From NCBI GenBank assembly GCA_014529385.2, contig CM043960.1:123284543-123348542 (forward strand): DNA of 64,000 nt, written 5' to 3'. The position numbers were made by a program, and so were the translations under genes. This stretch comes from Adiantum capillus-veneris (taxonomy: Eukaryota > Streptophyta > Polypodiopsida > Polypodiales > Pteridaceae). Below are positions 8,465-18,838 of this stretch, one piece after another; the first letter of the stretch is position 1; each line of letters opens with the position of its first letter. The notes beneath the pieces are model-generated. The model was not told where the DNA came from and ran no database searches. It saw nothing but the letters and a program-made list of their open reading frames with translations.

Positions 8465-11284
8465 TTACTCTTGGGAAGCATTGTAAGCATTGACAAGGTT
8501 TAGGTTTTCCTTTAATTGTATGCCTTGCATCCATCTAGCATCTTCAAAAGGATAATTCTTAAATTTAATAATATATCGTCGGATAGTCTTACCGCCTCTT
8601 AATACCTTGTCTTCATGTCGGAGAATGGACTCGGGCTGCAGCACCTCCTCTTGGTCCTCTATCTCCGGTGGGTCTTCAATAGTTGGTTCTTGAGGTGGCT
8701 CTCCTTTATAAGGCTTTAATAGGCTCACATGAAAAGCATTGTGTATGAGCCAATGATTGGGCAACTTAAGTTGATAGGCCATGTCATTGATTGGCCTAAG
8801 AATCTGGAAGGGACCATAGTACCTTTTTGCTAGTTTAGCATAGTACTTTTGGTGGCCCGTAGGATTCTTGCCGGTCGTGTGCCTTAATCGAGCCTTGGGA
8901 AACTTTAACAAGACCGAATCATTTTCTTTAAAGGCTTGGGCTCTTCTGTGCTTGTCAGCAGCAGCCTTTTGCCTTTTCTGTGAGATAGAGATAGCATCCT
9001 TAATCTTTTGGAAAGATTCTTGTAGGTCTCGGCTATACTCATCTGCAGCGAAGATCTTCCCATGTACCTTAAGTAGCAAGGGACTTTTTGGTCTTCCCTC
9101 AATTACCTCGAAAGGTGCTTTTCCTGTGGAAGTATGTACAGTGTTATTGTAAGCATACTCCACTAAGGGTAAGTACTTCTCCCATTGGGATCTTTGATCT
9201 ACTTCCGTTACATAGGCTTTTAGTAGATCGAGAATGGTTAGGTTAGCTATTTCACTTTGGCCATCAGTTTGTGGATGATAGGCCAAAGAGAAGTTTAGCC
9301 TTGTTCCTAAATTCTCAAAGAGACCCTTCCAGAAATTACTGGTCATTCTAGGATCTCTATCCGACACTAAGGACATTGGCAAGCCATGGTATTTGAAAAT
9401 TTGTGAAATGAAGAGGGTTGCCATTTGATGGACTTTGATAGTCTTTTTGACAGGTATAAAGTGAGCTTGTTTTCTGAACCTGTCTACTATCGTCCATATT
9501 CCCATATTCCCATGGATAGACTTAGGCAATCCAAAGATAAAATCAATGGATATGCTCTCCCATGGTGAATTAGGGATTGGCAAGGGTTGAAGCAATCCAA
9601 GTTGCTTCCCTCTATCAAATTTTGTCTTTTGGCATACCACACATTTGGAAACATACTCTTGTATGCTCACTTTCATGGTAGGCCAATAGAAATATGTTTC
9701 AATTCCCTTTAAGGTAGACTGAATCCCTCTATGCCCCGCATAAGGTGGAGCATGAGATTCATACATTACTCTCTCACGTAGTGAGTTAGTAACGCATAGT
9801 CTATTTCCATAGAGAAGATAACCATCTTGTAAAGTAAATGGTTCTTCTTTCTTCCCTAATGCAAGGGATGAAATCACATCTCTAAAATCGGGATCAATAG
9901 CATACTCATCTATCATTGAAGATAGATCATTGTGAGTTGCTATGGAAACCGCATTCACTCTCGGTCGTCTTGAGAGTGCATCGGCTACTTGATTATGCTT
10001 GCCAATAATGTGAGCAATATGAAAATGAAATTGCGAAAGGAAATTTGCCCACCTCATTTGTTTGTCAGAGAGCTTGGTCTGCGTCATGAAGTACTTAAAA
10101 CTTTGGTGATCCGTTCGCAGAATGAAAGGAGTCCCCAATAAATAGTGCTTCCATGAGTCTAAGGCATGTAGAACTGCAAGGAGTTCCTTTTCGTATATGC
10201 CTAGAGCTTTCTCAACAGGGTCGAGCCTTTGACTCTCATAGCCTATGGCGTGCCCTTCTTGGAGCAAAACAGCTCCAAGGCAATCACCACAAGCATCGCA
10301 TTGGACCTCAAATGGTTTTGAGAGATCCGGTAGTGTAAGCACAGGTTGAGAGATAAGCTTTTCTTTAAGCTTTTCGAAAGCATTGTTCTCCTTAGCAGAC
10401 CATGTATACCTAACGCTTTTCTTTGTTAGGTCATGTAATGGTCCCGCAATTTGTGAGAACTTTTCTATGAAGCGTCTATAGTATGCACATATACCTATGA
10501 AGCTTCTTAATTCATGAAGATTCCTTGGTTTAGGCCATCCTTTTATTACCTCTAACTTGGATGGATCCATTTGGATGCCATCTTGAGAGATAATGTGACC
10601 TAAATACTGAATCTCTTGCAAGCAAAATTCACTTTTCTTTCGATTAACATAAAGTTTATTCTCTCTTAAAACTTGAAATATTACGTGGATGTGTTGCTTG
10701 TGTTCCTCCAATGAATTAGAGTAGATGATAATATCATCAAAGAACACTCCAGTGAAGGTTCGATGAGGCCTGAACAGCTTCTCCATCAAGCGGTTGAATG
10801 TGGCTGGTGCATTGGTCAAGACAAAAGGCATGACAATGTATTCGTAAAGACCAAATGTAGTACGAAATGCGGTCTTTACAATGTCTTGATCAACTATCCT
10901 TATTTGATGATAGCCACTTTTTAGGTCAACCCTACTGAAGTAGGTCGATCCTTGTAGCTTATCAAATAGGTCTTCTACCCGTGGAACGGGAAACCTATTC
11001 TTGATAGTGATCCTATTTAGTGCTCTATAGTCGACACACATACGATATGTGCCGTCTTTCTTTTGCACTAATAGCACAGGTGAGAAAACTGGAGATGAGC
11101 TTGGCCTAACCATACCCTTCTCAACTAACTCATGCACTTGCCACATAATCTCCTCTTGTTGAGCTTGAGAAACTCTATAAGGAGGTTTATTGGGCGGTGA
11201 ACTTCCTGGAAGAAGTTCAATTGCATGGTCATCATTACCTCGTTTAGGAGGTAGCTCACAAGGGATGTCGTCAATAAAAACATC
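8465..11284 (-). CDS. pol: Ty3 pol polyprotein: reverse transcriptase, RNase H, integrase, chromodomain
   Basis: The frame is open from 11284; its first Met is at 11146, but DVFIDDIPCELP...PPYRVS upstream is typical pre-RT sequence, so the true product starts further 5' (normally as Gag-Pol). Numbered from that Met: RT with the catalytic motif FFDD (135-138; usually FVDD/FLDD), RNase H with Asp 284 in QCDACGD and TDHQSFKYF, integrase zinc finger ending CVVC (502-505), and the integrase core D535, D596, E632 with the canonical 35-residue D-E spacing. A GPF-type module (about 787) and a degenerate chromodomain (YIIKFKNYPFEDARW, about 857) follow. There is no internal stop. A protease domain is not present, so processing would need help in trans. 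Confidence 0.92.
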   Translation of the reverse strand, partial: DVFIDDIPCELPPKRGNDDHAIELLPGSSPPNKPPYRVSQAQQEEIMWQVHELVEKGMVRPSSSPVFSPVLLVQKKDGTYRMCVDYRALNRITIKNRFPVPRVEDLFDKLQGSTYFSRVDLKSGYHQIRIVDQDIVKTAFRTTFGLYEYIVMPFVLTNAPATFNRLMEKLFRPHRTFTGVFFDDIIIYSNSLEEHKQHIHVIFQVLRENKLYVNRKKSEFCLQEIQYLGHIISQDGIQMDPSKLEVIKGWPKPRNLHELRSFIGICAYYRRFIEKFSQIAGPLHDLTKKSVRYTWSAKENNAFEKLKEKLISQPVLTLPDLSKPFEVQCDACGDCLGAVLLQEGHAIGYESQRLDPVEKALGIYEKELLAVLHALDSWKHYLLGTPFILRTDHQSFKYFMTQTKLSDKQMRWANFLSQFHFHIAHIIGKHNQVADALSRRPRVNAVSIATHNDLSSMIDEYAIDPDFRDVISSLALGKKEEPFTLQDGYLLYGNRLCVTNSLRERVMYESHAPPYAGHRGIQSTLKGIETYFYWPTMKVSIQEYVSKCVVCQKTKFDRGKQLGLLQPLPIPNSPWESISIDFIFGLPKSIHGNMGIWTIVDRFRKQAHFIPVKKTIKVHQMATLFISQIFKYHGLPMSLVSDRDPRMTSNFWKGLFENLGTRLNFSLAYHPQTDGQSEIANLTILDLLKAYVTEVDQRSQWEKYLPLVEYAYNNTVHTSTGKAPFEVIEGRPKSPLLLKVHGKIFAADEYSRDLQESFQKIKDAISISQKRQKAAADKHRRAQAFKENDSVLLKFPKARLRHTTGKNPTGHQKYYAKLAKRYYGPFQILRPINDMAYQLKLPNHWLIHNAFHVSLLKPYKGEPPQEPTIEDPPEIEDQEEVLQPESILRHEDKVLRGGKTIRRYIIKFKNYPFEDARWMQGIQLKENLNLVNAYNASQE

Positions 11285-11375
11285 TTAAAACCCCTTGAGA
11301 AAATTGGATAACTCTAATTCCTTTTGGTTGCTTTTATTTTCTTTTGCTAAAGCATTAGGTTCATTTTGAGAATCT
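11285..11375 (-). other. junction where zinc knuckle and protease should lie
   Basis: Gag sequence ends at 11376, and the pre-RT region begins about 90 bp later after stop codons. In chromoviruses this interval normally holds a CCHC knuckle and an aspartic protease of some 200 residues. Here it looks internally deleted. Confidence 0.6.
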
Positions 11376-12539
11376 TTAACAAAATTGTTGCTTTTGCTCT
11401 CCAAAATCCAACTTTTGGAAGACATTGGCTTTGAGTTGTAGGTCCCAAAACTTGTCTACATATTTGTGGATAGATTCATTGGGAGAGAGCTTTAAGCTTC
11501 GCCATTTGGTGAGTACTTTGTCTTTGGCATCGGTGGCCAAAAACTGCTTCATAATGGAAGCTCTTAAAGCTTTCCATGTTCGTGGAGCTTCACCGTTGGC
11601 TCGTAGGCTAGACCACCATTGTCTGGCGGACTTTTGAAAGTGCATAGCTACATGGCGTAGCTTAGAGGACTCCGTGAAGCCCTCATCTCCAAACGCCGCA
11701 TTGAATTGCTGGATAAAGGCTAAGAATTTGTCCGTAGCACCAAAGGTACCATCATAGGTAAGGAAAGAGATGCTCTTCCCTCCCTCTTTGAATTTCTTCA
11801 ACTTGGACGACCTCTTCCATGCGGCATAGGATTTCCTATGGCCTCTTCTATTTGATGGTTCAAAGGTTGCACCATCACTTTCTTCAGAAGGTGAAGAATT
11901 TGAAGAAGGTGGAGAAGAGAGTGACCTCTTTCTCGCCTTTTTCTTGTCTTGATCTTTGTCGTCTTCACCATAGCTTTCATAAGAGGAAGAGGATGAAGAA
12001 GATGGAGAAGAGGGTGTCCTCTTTCTCGCCTTTTTCTTCTCTTACTTTTTATCATCCCTCTTTGAATTATGGTGAGGAGAAGAATACGATGGTCTTCTCC
12101 GCTTTGGTGGTGATGGAGAGCGTTTAGCCCGCCGTCTTCGTGGAGCCATCTCCGCCGAGGTGGCGGGAGACTCGCTTCTTTCTCGTTCCTTCGGTGGAGG
12201 CTCTTGAGTTCTCCTTTGGGAAGGAGATGCATCATCAAGAAGTAAATTCTAGAGCCCTTCATAAGGATCCTCTTCTTCTTCCCGAATCGGAGAGAGACCT
12301 CTTTTGGTAGTCTCACAAGGAGGCTTCCTAGGTGTTCTCTCGTCAGGGTGTTTAGTTTGAAGAATCCCGTGAGCACGAAGCTGCCGTTGCACTTCACTTT
12401 GGAGGGATGGATTGCCCATGGCTTGTTGAAGCCTAGAAACAAGATAGTTAACAAGCATTGAAGCATCATTAGTAGCTTGCTCATGAGCAAAATCAAACTT
12501 ATCAACATTAATTTCACTCTCTTTACTATTGTCAGCCAT
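11376..12539 (-). pseudogene. gag: Ty3 gag with in-frame stop codons
   Basis: One frame runs from the ATG at 12539 (MADNSKESE) to the stop at 11376, broken by a TAG at about 12249 and a TAA at about 12042. Residues 1-95 are helical and acidic. The middle is Ser/Arg/Lys-rich (RKRTPSSPSSSSS-like, written twice). The last 140 codons match the retrotransposon Gag fold (FLAFIQQFNAAFGDEG...KLRHVAMHFQKSARQWWSSL...WKALRASIMKQFLATD). The frame ends before any CCHC knuckle. The Ser/Arg segment is duplicated, consistent with repeat expansion. Confidence 0.85.
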
Positions 12540-12943
12540 TCTAACAACTTTTAGGTGTAAACTTTTTAGGTGTACTTTGGCACTTTAAGCCCTAGTTGCT
12601 ACTCCTCTTTACCCCTTTAGAAAAAGCACTCAAGCTACTGTACCCGCGGCTCGAATACCATTAATTGCAAGGAATAGAAGAGAGGGTCTTTCGACACCAA
12701 AACAACACCGGCTCCTGTCAAGCTTCTAATAGCTCAATAGTGGTTAAGCCGTAGGCAAGCCCCGTAGGACTCCACTATTAAGACCATAGCTCTCGACGGT
12801 CATGCCCCGTTAACTGCACGAAGGCAGGCGCACTGCAAGGCTGAAAAATCCCTATTCTACTTACTCACAGGCAATTAATAATACCAACTATTTGTAGCTA
12901 GCTTGAGGACCTCCCTTCTTGAGCAAGAAAAGAGAAACCTTGA
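12540..12943 (-). other. Ty3 5' leader
   Basis: This is the untranslated leader between the primer-binding site and gag. No further features seen. Confidence 0.6.
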
Positions 12944-12955
12944 GCTCTGATACCA
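12944..12955 (-). other. primer-binding site (tRNA-iMet type)
   Basis: Reading the minus strand just inside the 5' LTR gives TGGTATCAGAGC, the classic plant initiator-methionine primer site, one base from the LTR end. Confidence 0.92.
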
Positions 12956-12956
12956 A

Positions 12957-14150
12957 TGTAACATTTAATGGCCTAAAAACTTATGTGTAGCAGAAATTAG
13001 CATGAACATAGTGGGCATTTCATTAGAGTAGATTCCTAATGATAATTACAAGAGTGCTTGGGTGGAGAGAGCAACAAAAAACATAACACCTAGTTAGATA
13101 GCATCGACAATACTTTCAAAAGAGAGAGAAATTAAGCTATTGACAACAGTTGAGGACCGGATTTTCATGGAGCCGGTCCCCCCTCCAAAAGGCTTTGTAT
13201 TATGGTTTCTCCCATCAAGAGAGACATTGTACAATACAATTCTTTGTGTTCCTTCCAGACTAGCTAGTGCAATGAAGATGGAAACTTCATGCACTAAGAA
13301 AAACACTTAATCAAACACAACTTGAATTATCCCCGTTCTCAGACCCAAGACCTCACACACCTTCGAAGATGGTGAGAGCTAGCAGGGTATGAGAGTATAT
13401 TGAGAGGAAGAAGGAGTATCTTACGAGAAAGATGTACATCTCCTCACATAATCACTCATATTAGCATAGCTTAGCTTAGTAATTAGCTTGGTAGAGAAGA
13501 TGAGCATGCATTGAAGCTTGGCTCTTGGTTGGATTTGCATCCACATGCCAAGAGAGTGTAGATGTAGGCTTCTATCTCACAAGCTTGGAGTAGGTGATGA
13601 GCTCTCCATTAAAGCTTGGGAGGAGATAGAGTATTCTTTCTTCACACATGAGCTTGTGTGAGTCTGTGTGTGTTAATGCCTTGCAAAAATCAGCCCCCTC
13701 TCTCTCTTGGGCGAGCCCTTGCTGCTAATTTGGTCTGGCTTTTGCCTCATTGGCCCTCCCCCAGTCAAGCCAATGGGTGTTAAGCGGCATAAGTGATAGC
13801 CTTCTGACATGTGTCCCCCTTTCCTCTTTTGTGATAGTTTTAGGTAATTAAATAATTAAACTAAAGTCTCATTGGACCCGATTGCCTCCTGGCCAATAGG
13901 AATCAGGGAAGCCATTGGGCTCCTGAATGCTCATTGGACCCCTTGGGAGACTGCCCAATAGTCTTCTAGGAGACTTAATTCTCATTGGTTTCTTTTATTA
14001 AATGTTTTTAAATTAATTAAACTAAATTTACTCTAGCTTAATTCTCATTGGTCCACTTCAAGGGTCTTCCAATAGGAATTGGGCACACCTTGTGGGCATC
14101 TTGGCTAGGGAGCTGACATGTGTCCCTCATTCCCTTTGTGTAAAGGGAGC

Positions 14151-14188
<38 letters not shown>

Positions 14189-14566
14189 CTTTCTCTCTCA
14201 TCCCCTACCTTTGGGGCTCGCCCCCTCCCATGTAGGGATGTGCAAAGACTTTTAGGGCACACACAAAGCATCCAATTTTCCCTAGGGTTGACCTTTGGAC
14301 ACAACCTTTGAAATTTGGAACCTTAGCATTTTGGAAGTCTTAATGGGCTAAACCTTAGGGTCTTTTTAGCCCATTGTTGCACATGGCTCTTTTGCAGATG
14401 GCCCCCCCTTTGGATCCCTATTTTCCCTCCTTTGGATCCCTACTGTGGCCGGTCTGCTAGCTTAACCAATATTCTAGCTTTTTCTCCCCTGGCACTTCCC
14501 CACATTAAATGATGAGTTTAATATGAGAAAATCATTTAGGAGAATTAGATATTGATTATTATGACA
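12957..14566 (-). repeat. Ty3 element 5' LTR (promoter LTR)
   Basis: This repeat is 1610 bp, near-identical to 6481-8106. Its (GT)n run is at about 14155-14187. The close match between the LTRs implies a fairly recent insertion. Confidence 0.95.
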
Positions 14567-15960
14567 TGGATGTTCTTCTTGGAGAGATTCAGGAAGACTT
14601 TAAAAGGGTTCGTTCGTCAAAGAGCTCGTGGTGAGGGTAGCATGGCTAAAGGATGTCTTGTGAAAGAGTCTCTAGTTTTCATTAGTGAGTTCTTGGGTTC
14701 AATGATCTAGAGATGCCCCGATTGTGGACTACTGAGACCAACGCCAAGGTTACAGGGGACGAGACGCAAGGGCAAGGCATCATCAGAAATATGGATCTCA
14801 AAATGTGAGAAAAGATTATGAGATTCTGTCTACTCAAATCAGAGGCAATGTAGAAGTGGTTAGAGAAGAACGAAGAGGAAAATCAACAGCGTATGACAGA
14901 ATATCTGCAGTTCAAGCGCAATCATGCCACTAGAAACCTGCCTTATGCTGATCATCTTTAGAAGTTGCTAGACTTCCCTACTGGTCGATGGTTAGATGCA
15001 GCAATTTCGGAGGCAAAGAGTACTAAAGTGTCCACTATTGAAGAAGAAGAGGAGATTTCAAGGGTTTGCGACTGGCATGTAGATATTTTTTTAAATTTTT
15101 TTATAAATCCATATGGCCTACATTGCTTTAGTAATATTGAAATTGTGTAATTTATGTGCTTGTAGTATCACAAATACGGAGCTTTGTGGTCCCATGGGAG
15201 ACACTTTAGAGTGTAGAAAATAGATGAACAAAGGGTGACCTTCGATAGTGGGGTTAGGGTAAGCTTTGTACAAGAAAGTTAAACTAGTACCAAAGATAAA
15301 AACACACAGATTGGTGAGCTTGAATACTTTGACTACATCCAAGACATCTTGAAGGTTAGCTTTTGATACTTTTATTTTTGATGTCAAGTGGTTTAGAGTT
15401 ATTACTAGTGGGCCTAATGCAACTGTAGGAAAGATAAAAGTGGATAAATTCAAGTGTGCTCCAGTCGGGTGTGAACAGATGCTTGATATACATTTGTACT
15501 TCCACAGCATTGTGAACAAGTTGTGGTCATAATAGATCCACTATGGAATGAGAAGGATGAAGAAAACTTGTCTAAACCACGTTGGCTGTTTGTCGTTCAA
15601 GTTGCTCAACGGAGCAAACAAGTGTCTGAAGGATTGGATATAGAGGTTGAACAGGTTCATGACCAAGGTGCACGGTAGACGGATGAGGATTTTGAAATAG
15701 AGGTCAACGATCAGCAAATGCCAGAACCAGAACATCGAGATGACCAGAACTAGAACATGTAACAACGAAAGCCAGAACCAGAACATGCTCAGGATCAGGA
15801 GAGGAAAAACTACATCGTTGAGGCCATTCACAGAGAGTAGTGGCCGGCAGAGGGGTACGATCTAGTTTCGAATGATTGGATCTTGAGCATGGCGATTGCC
15901 ATCGTGTGACACCGTCGTTCAAAGGACAGAGACAAGTATAAGAACAATGAGCCGAAGCAG
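14567..15960 (+). pseudogene. CACTA transposase C-terminal region, tandem copy A
   Basis: This continues the transposase frame across the Ty3 insertion. FLERFRKTLKGF, RARGEGSMAKG, LVKESL and FISEFLGS match the C-terminal DUF4218 region of TNP2 transposases. Further 3', fragments around 15470-15620 (LYFHSIVNKLWS-type context, DPLWNEKDEEN, PRWLF.VQVA) resemble DUF4216, which ends these proteins. The reading frame is lost to several stops and shifts. The whole block recurs as copy B with a period of about 1395 bp. Confidence 0.75.
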
Positions 15961-17296
15961 ATGGATGTTCTTCTTGGAGAGATTCATGAAGACTTTAAAA
16001 AGGGTTCATTCGTCAAAGAGCTCGTCCCGAGGGTAGCATGGTTGAAGGATGGCTTGTGAAAGAGTATCTAGTCTTCATCAGTGAGTTCTTGGGTTCAATG
16101 ATCTAGAGATGTCCCGATTGTGGAATACTCAGACAAACGCCAAGGTTACACGGGACGAGCCGCAAGGGCAAGGCATCGTCAGAAAGATGGATCTCAGAAT
16201 GCGAGAAAAGATTATGAGATTCTGTCTACTCAATGCAGAGGCAATCCAAAAGTGGTTAGAGAAGTAAGAAGAGGAAAATCAACGGCGTATGACAGAACGT
16301 CTGCAGTTCAAGCGCAATCATGCCACTAGAAACCTGCCTTATCCTGATCATCTTTAGAAGTTGCTAGACTTCCCTAATAGTCGATGGTTAGATGCAGCAA
16401 TTTTGGAGGCAAAGAGTACTGGAGTGTCCACTACCAAAGAAGAAGAGGAGATGCCAAGGGGTTGCGACTGGCATGTAAATATAGCTTCTTTTTATAAATC
16501 CATATGTCCTACATTGCTTTAGTAATATTGAAACTATGTAATTTATGTGCTTGTAGTCTCACAAATACAGAGCTTTGTGGTCCCATGGGAGACACTTTAG
16601 AGTGTAGCAGATAGACGAACGAAGGGTGACCTTCGATAGTGGGGTTAGGGCAAGCTTTGTCCAAGAAATTCGAACTAGTACCAGAGATGAAAACACACAG
16701 ATTGGTCAGCTTGAATACTTTGACTACATCCAAGACATCTTGAAGATTAGCTTTTGATACTTTTATTTTTGATGTCAAGTGGTTCAGAGTTATTACTAGT
16801 GGGCCTAATGCAGCTGTACGCAAAGATAAAAGTGGATGAATTCAAGTGTACTCTAGTCGGGTGTGGACAAATGCTAGATATACATTTGTACTTCCACAAC
16901 ATTGTGAACAAGTTGTGGTCATAATAGATCCACTATGGAATGAGAAGGATGAAGAAAACTTGTATAAACCACGTTGGCTGTTTTTCGTTCAAGTTGCTCG
17001 ACGGAGCAAACAAGTGTGTGAAGGATTGGATATAGAGGTTGAACAGGTTTATGACCAAGTTGCAGGGCAGATGGATGAGGATTTCTAAATAGAGGTCAAC
17101 GATCAGCAAACGCCAGAACCAGAACATCGAGATGACCAGAACTAGAACATGTAACAACAAATGCCAGAACCAGAACATGCTCAGGATCAGGAGAGGAAAA
17201 AATGACATCGTTGAGGCCATTCATAGAGAGTAGTGGCCGGCAGAGGGGTACGATCTAGTTTCGAATGATTGGATCTTGAGCATGGCGATTGCCATA
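15961..17296 (+). pseudogene. CACTA transposase C-terminal region, tandem copy B
   Basis: This is a second copy of the block at 14567-15960, differing by scattered substitutions and small indels. Near 16200 it retains LNAEAIQKWLE followed by EEENQRRMTERLQFKRNHA in broken frames. The longest intact piece is the DUF4216-like FVLPQHCEQVVVIIDPLW (16846-17088), ending at a TAA. Its start (GCAGATGGATGTTC) reproduces the unoccupied Ty3 target site. It is not functional. Confidence 0.75.
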
Positions 17297-17312
17297 TCGC
17301 CACGCTCAAGAT
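17273..17312. repeat. 17-bp stem hairpin at the end of copy B
   Basis: ATCTTGAGCATGGCGAT and its reverse complement (one mismatch) are separated by six bases. It marks where the duplicated transposase block stops. Confidence 0.7.
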
Positions 17313-17770
17313 GCCTTGCCTTGACCAGAACATCGAGGCCTTGCCTTGAGGGGCATAGACTTCATAGTTGTTTTTTGGTAGTTTTTATGTTATTCATGAT
17401 TGTGTATACTCTGACATTTACACTTATAGTTAGATGTTATTACTTCTTGTTATATGTTCAGGGTCGATTAGCAGCTGATATGGTTATGGTCATGTAAATC
17501 AAGTTATGGTATGGCTTGTTGGTTATGGTTTTGGCTTGTTGGTGCAATGAGGTTTTGGTATAGTCATGATTTAGGTTTGACAAATATTTGGTTATGGAAT
17601 ATCTTTTTCGTTGCGCATTTGTAATAAGATTATGGTAAGTGCTTATGGTTTTGACAAATAAGTTCTTATGTTTATGGTTTTTCTTATGTGGTTTTGTACT
17701 GTTGAATAAGTACTTGATTATCAGTTTTTGAATTCGCTCTTTAGCGAAAAACACAGTGGTGAAGTGCCAT
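17313..17770. other. AT-rich non-coding CACTA 3' region
   Basis: Sequence rich in GGTTATGG/TTTTGG words. No gene or clear repeat. Confidence 0.5.
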
Positions 17771-18076
17771 AGATTTTTCACTCCTCTTTTGAGCAGAGAG
17801 GGTTTGTTTATGCTGCTTCAGTACATGTAGCAGCAACAACCAATCCTCTCCGCACACAAGTGGAGTGCAATTGCTTTTGCACTTCTCCTTTGGGCAGAGA
17901 GTGCTGGTTTATGCTGTTTCAGTACATGCGGTAGCATTCAATACTTTTCTCTGTCCAAAAATAAAAAAGGTGGAGTATGGTTGCTTTTGCATTCCTCCTT
18001 TGGGCAGAGAGGGTTGGTTTGTGCTGCTGAAGTACATGCAGCAGCAGTAGCCAGTCCTCTCTGCCCAAAAAAATTT
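17771..18076 (+). repeat. three tandem copies of a ~105-bp hairpin repeat
   Basis: The segment TTTGGGCAGAGAGGGTTGGTTT ... TACATGCAGCAGC ... CCTCTCTGCCC occurs three times (about 17781, 17880 and 17990). Each copy has inverted ends (GGGCAGAGAGG with CCTCTCTGCCC), so each can fold. It lies just inside the CACTA right subterminal region. Confidence 0.75.
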
Positions 18077-18350
18077 GCAGGTTTTGACGTCCATACCAGC
18101 GTCGGTACTACCATCGGTACTTTTTGTGTCATACTCGTTGGTACAAGCATCGGAATAGGCTTCTGGCGCACATTTTGATGTGTATACCGACGTCTTTTAA
18201 GACGTGTATACAGACAGTCAAAATACCAACGCCTATATCGGCGTAATCATTCCGACGCTTATACTGATGAATATACCGAGGCAGCTCACTTTAAAAACAA
18301 GTTCATTTCAATCGGTACGTGCATCGGTATTCGCACGACATGTTGTAGTG
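18077..18350 (-). repeat. CACTA right terminal and subterminal repeats
   Basis: Repeated GCGTCGGTA / CATCGGTAC / TACCGACG motifs in both orientations mirror the left end and finish with TGTTGTAGTG at 18341-18350. Confidence 0.7.
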
Positions 18351-18353
18351 TTC

Positions 18354-18524
18354 ACCTCAATTACCTAATGGCGCATATCACTCATGATCTATGATACCCA
18401 AATTCAACGATAAATTTCTACCTCAAACATTTTGTGCCAAATAGTAATGTGAGGAGTATGTCGACGCACTTTTCGACGGATGGAGTCGAAATCTGCGTCG
18501 AAGGCACCTTTTTTTGTTGTAGTG
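18354..18524 (-). mobile_element. second, unrelated CACTA end (partial)
   Basis: The sequence ends TTTTTGTTGTAGTG at 18524, a CACTA right terminus, and is preceded by a different set of subterminal motifs (GTCGACGCAC, TCGACGG, TGCGTCGAAGG). No matching left end was found. The 15.7-kb element may have landed in or beside this older element. Confidence 0.55.
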
Positions 18525-18829
18525 TTTATCAAATGTATCACTTTAGAGCAATATACGATCACTATTTTACATGAAGAGTATGTAGTAGATGTCACTAAGA
18601 GTGTGTAATAGATGTATTTTCAATTCAGTTTATAGCATCAATATTACCTTTTATAAAATTATGCTGCTTATAGGCTATGCGCAGGTAAAAACTATGTTGC
18701 TAATTTTGAGTTTTTTGGTTAGCATTACTATTTTAAAACCCAAAGAGTGTGTTGTTTGATGATAGCTTAGTCGCATATCAGATCACCTTTTGTAATTCAA
18801 ATTAGAGGCAATATATGATAAAAATGCTG
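18525..18829. other. non-coding spacer
   Basis: AT-rich sequence with no recognisable feature. Confidence 0.5.
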
Positions 18830-18838
18830 TAATGCATT

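Larger units (their letters stand above)
6481..14566 (-). mobile_element. Ty3/gypsy chromovirus-type LTR retrotransposon, 8.1 kb
   Basis: Two long terminal repeats (6481-8106 and 12957-14566), both TG...CA, flank a gag-pol region read on the minus strand. The host sequence TGGA (or ATGGA, sharing one base with the LTR end) is duplicated at the borders (6477-6480 and 14567-14570). The insertion point is confirmed by an uninterrupted paralogue of the target at about 15957-15980. The element has a tRNA-iMet-type primer site, a purine tract and a degenerate chromodomain. It lacks the zinc-knuckle and protease segment between gag and reverse transcriptase, and gag has in-frame stops. Confidence 0.93.
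2622..18350 (+). mobile_element. CACTA (EnSpm) DNA transposon, about 15.7 kb, with nested Ty3 insertion
   Basis: The left end reads CACTACTAGAGATCACTTG and the right end, read inward, CACTACAACATGTCGTGCG. Aligned over 30 bp, about 21 positions match, including the outer CACTAC and an inner GAATACCGAyGC. The base triplet TTC flanks both ends (2619-2621 and 18351-18353), the 3-bp target duplication diagnostic of CACTA elements. Subterminal regions on both sides repeat ACCGAyGC / GCrTCGGT motifs. The interior holds inverted arrays of a 173-bp repeat, a CT tract and remnants of the TNP2-type transposase split by a Ty3 element. About 7.6 kb is CACTA sequence proper. The TNP2 catalytic core is missing, so the copy is not autonomous. 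Confidence 0.82.

Noticed and set aside
15118-15519. Minus-strand 133-aa frame repeated at 16509-16823
   Set aside because: Antisense of the duplicated CACTA transposase 3' region; repetition follows from the 1395-bp duplication.
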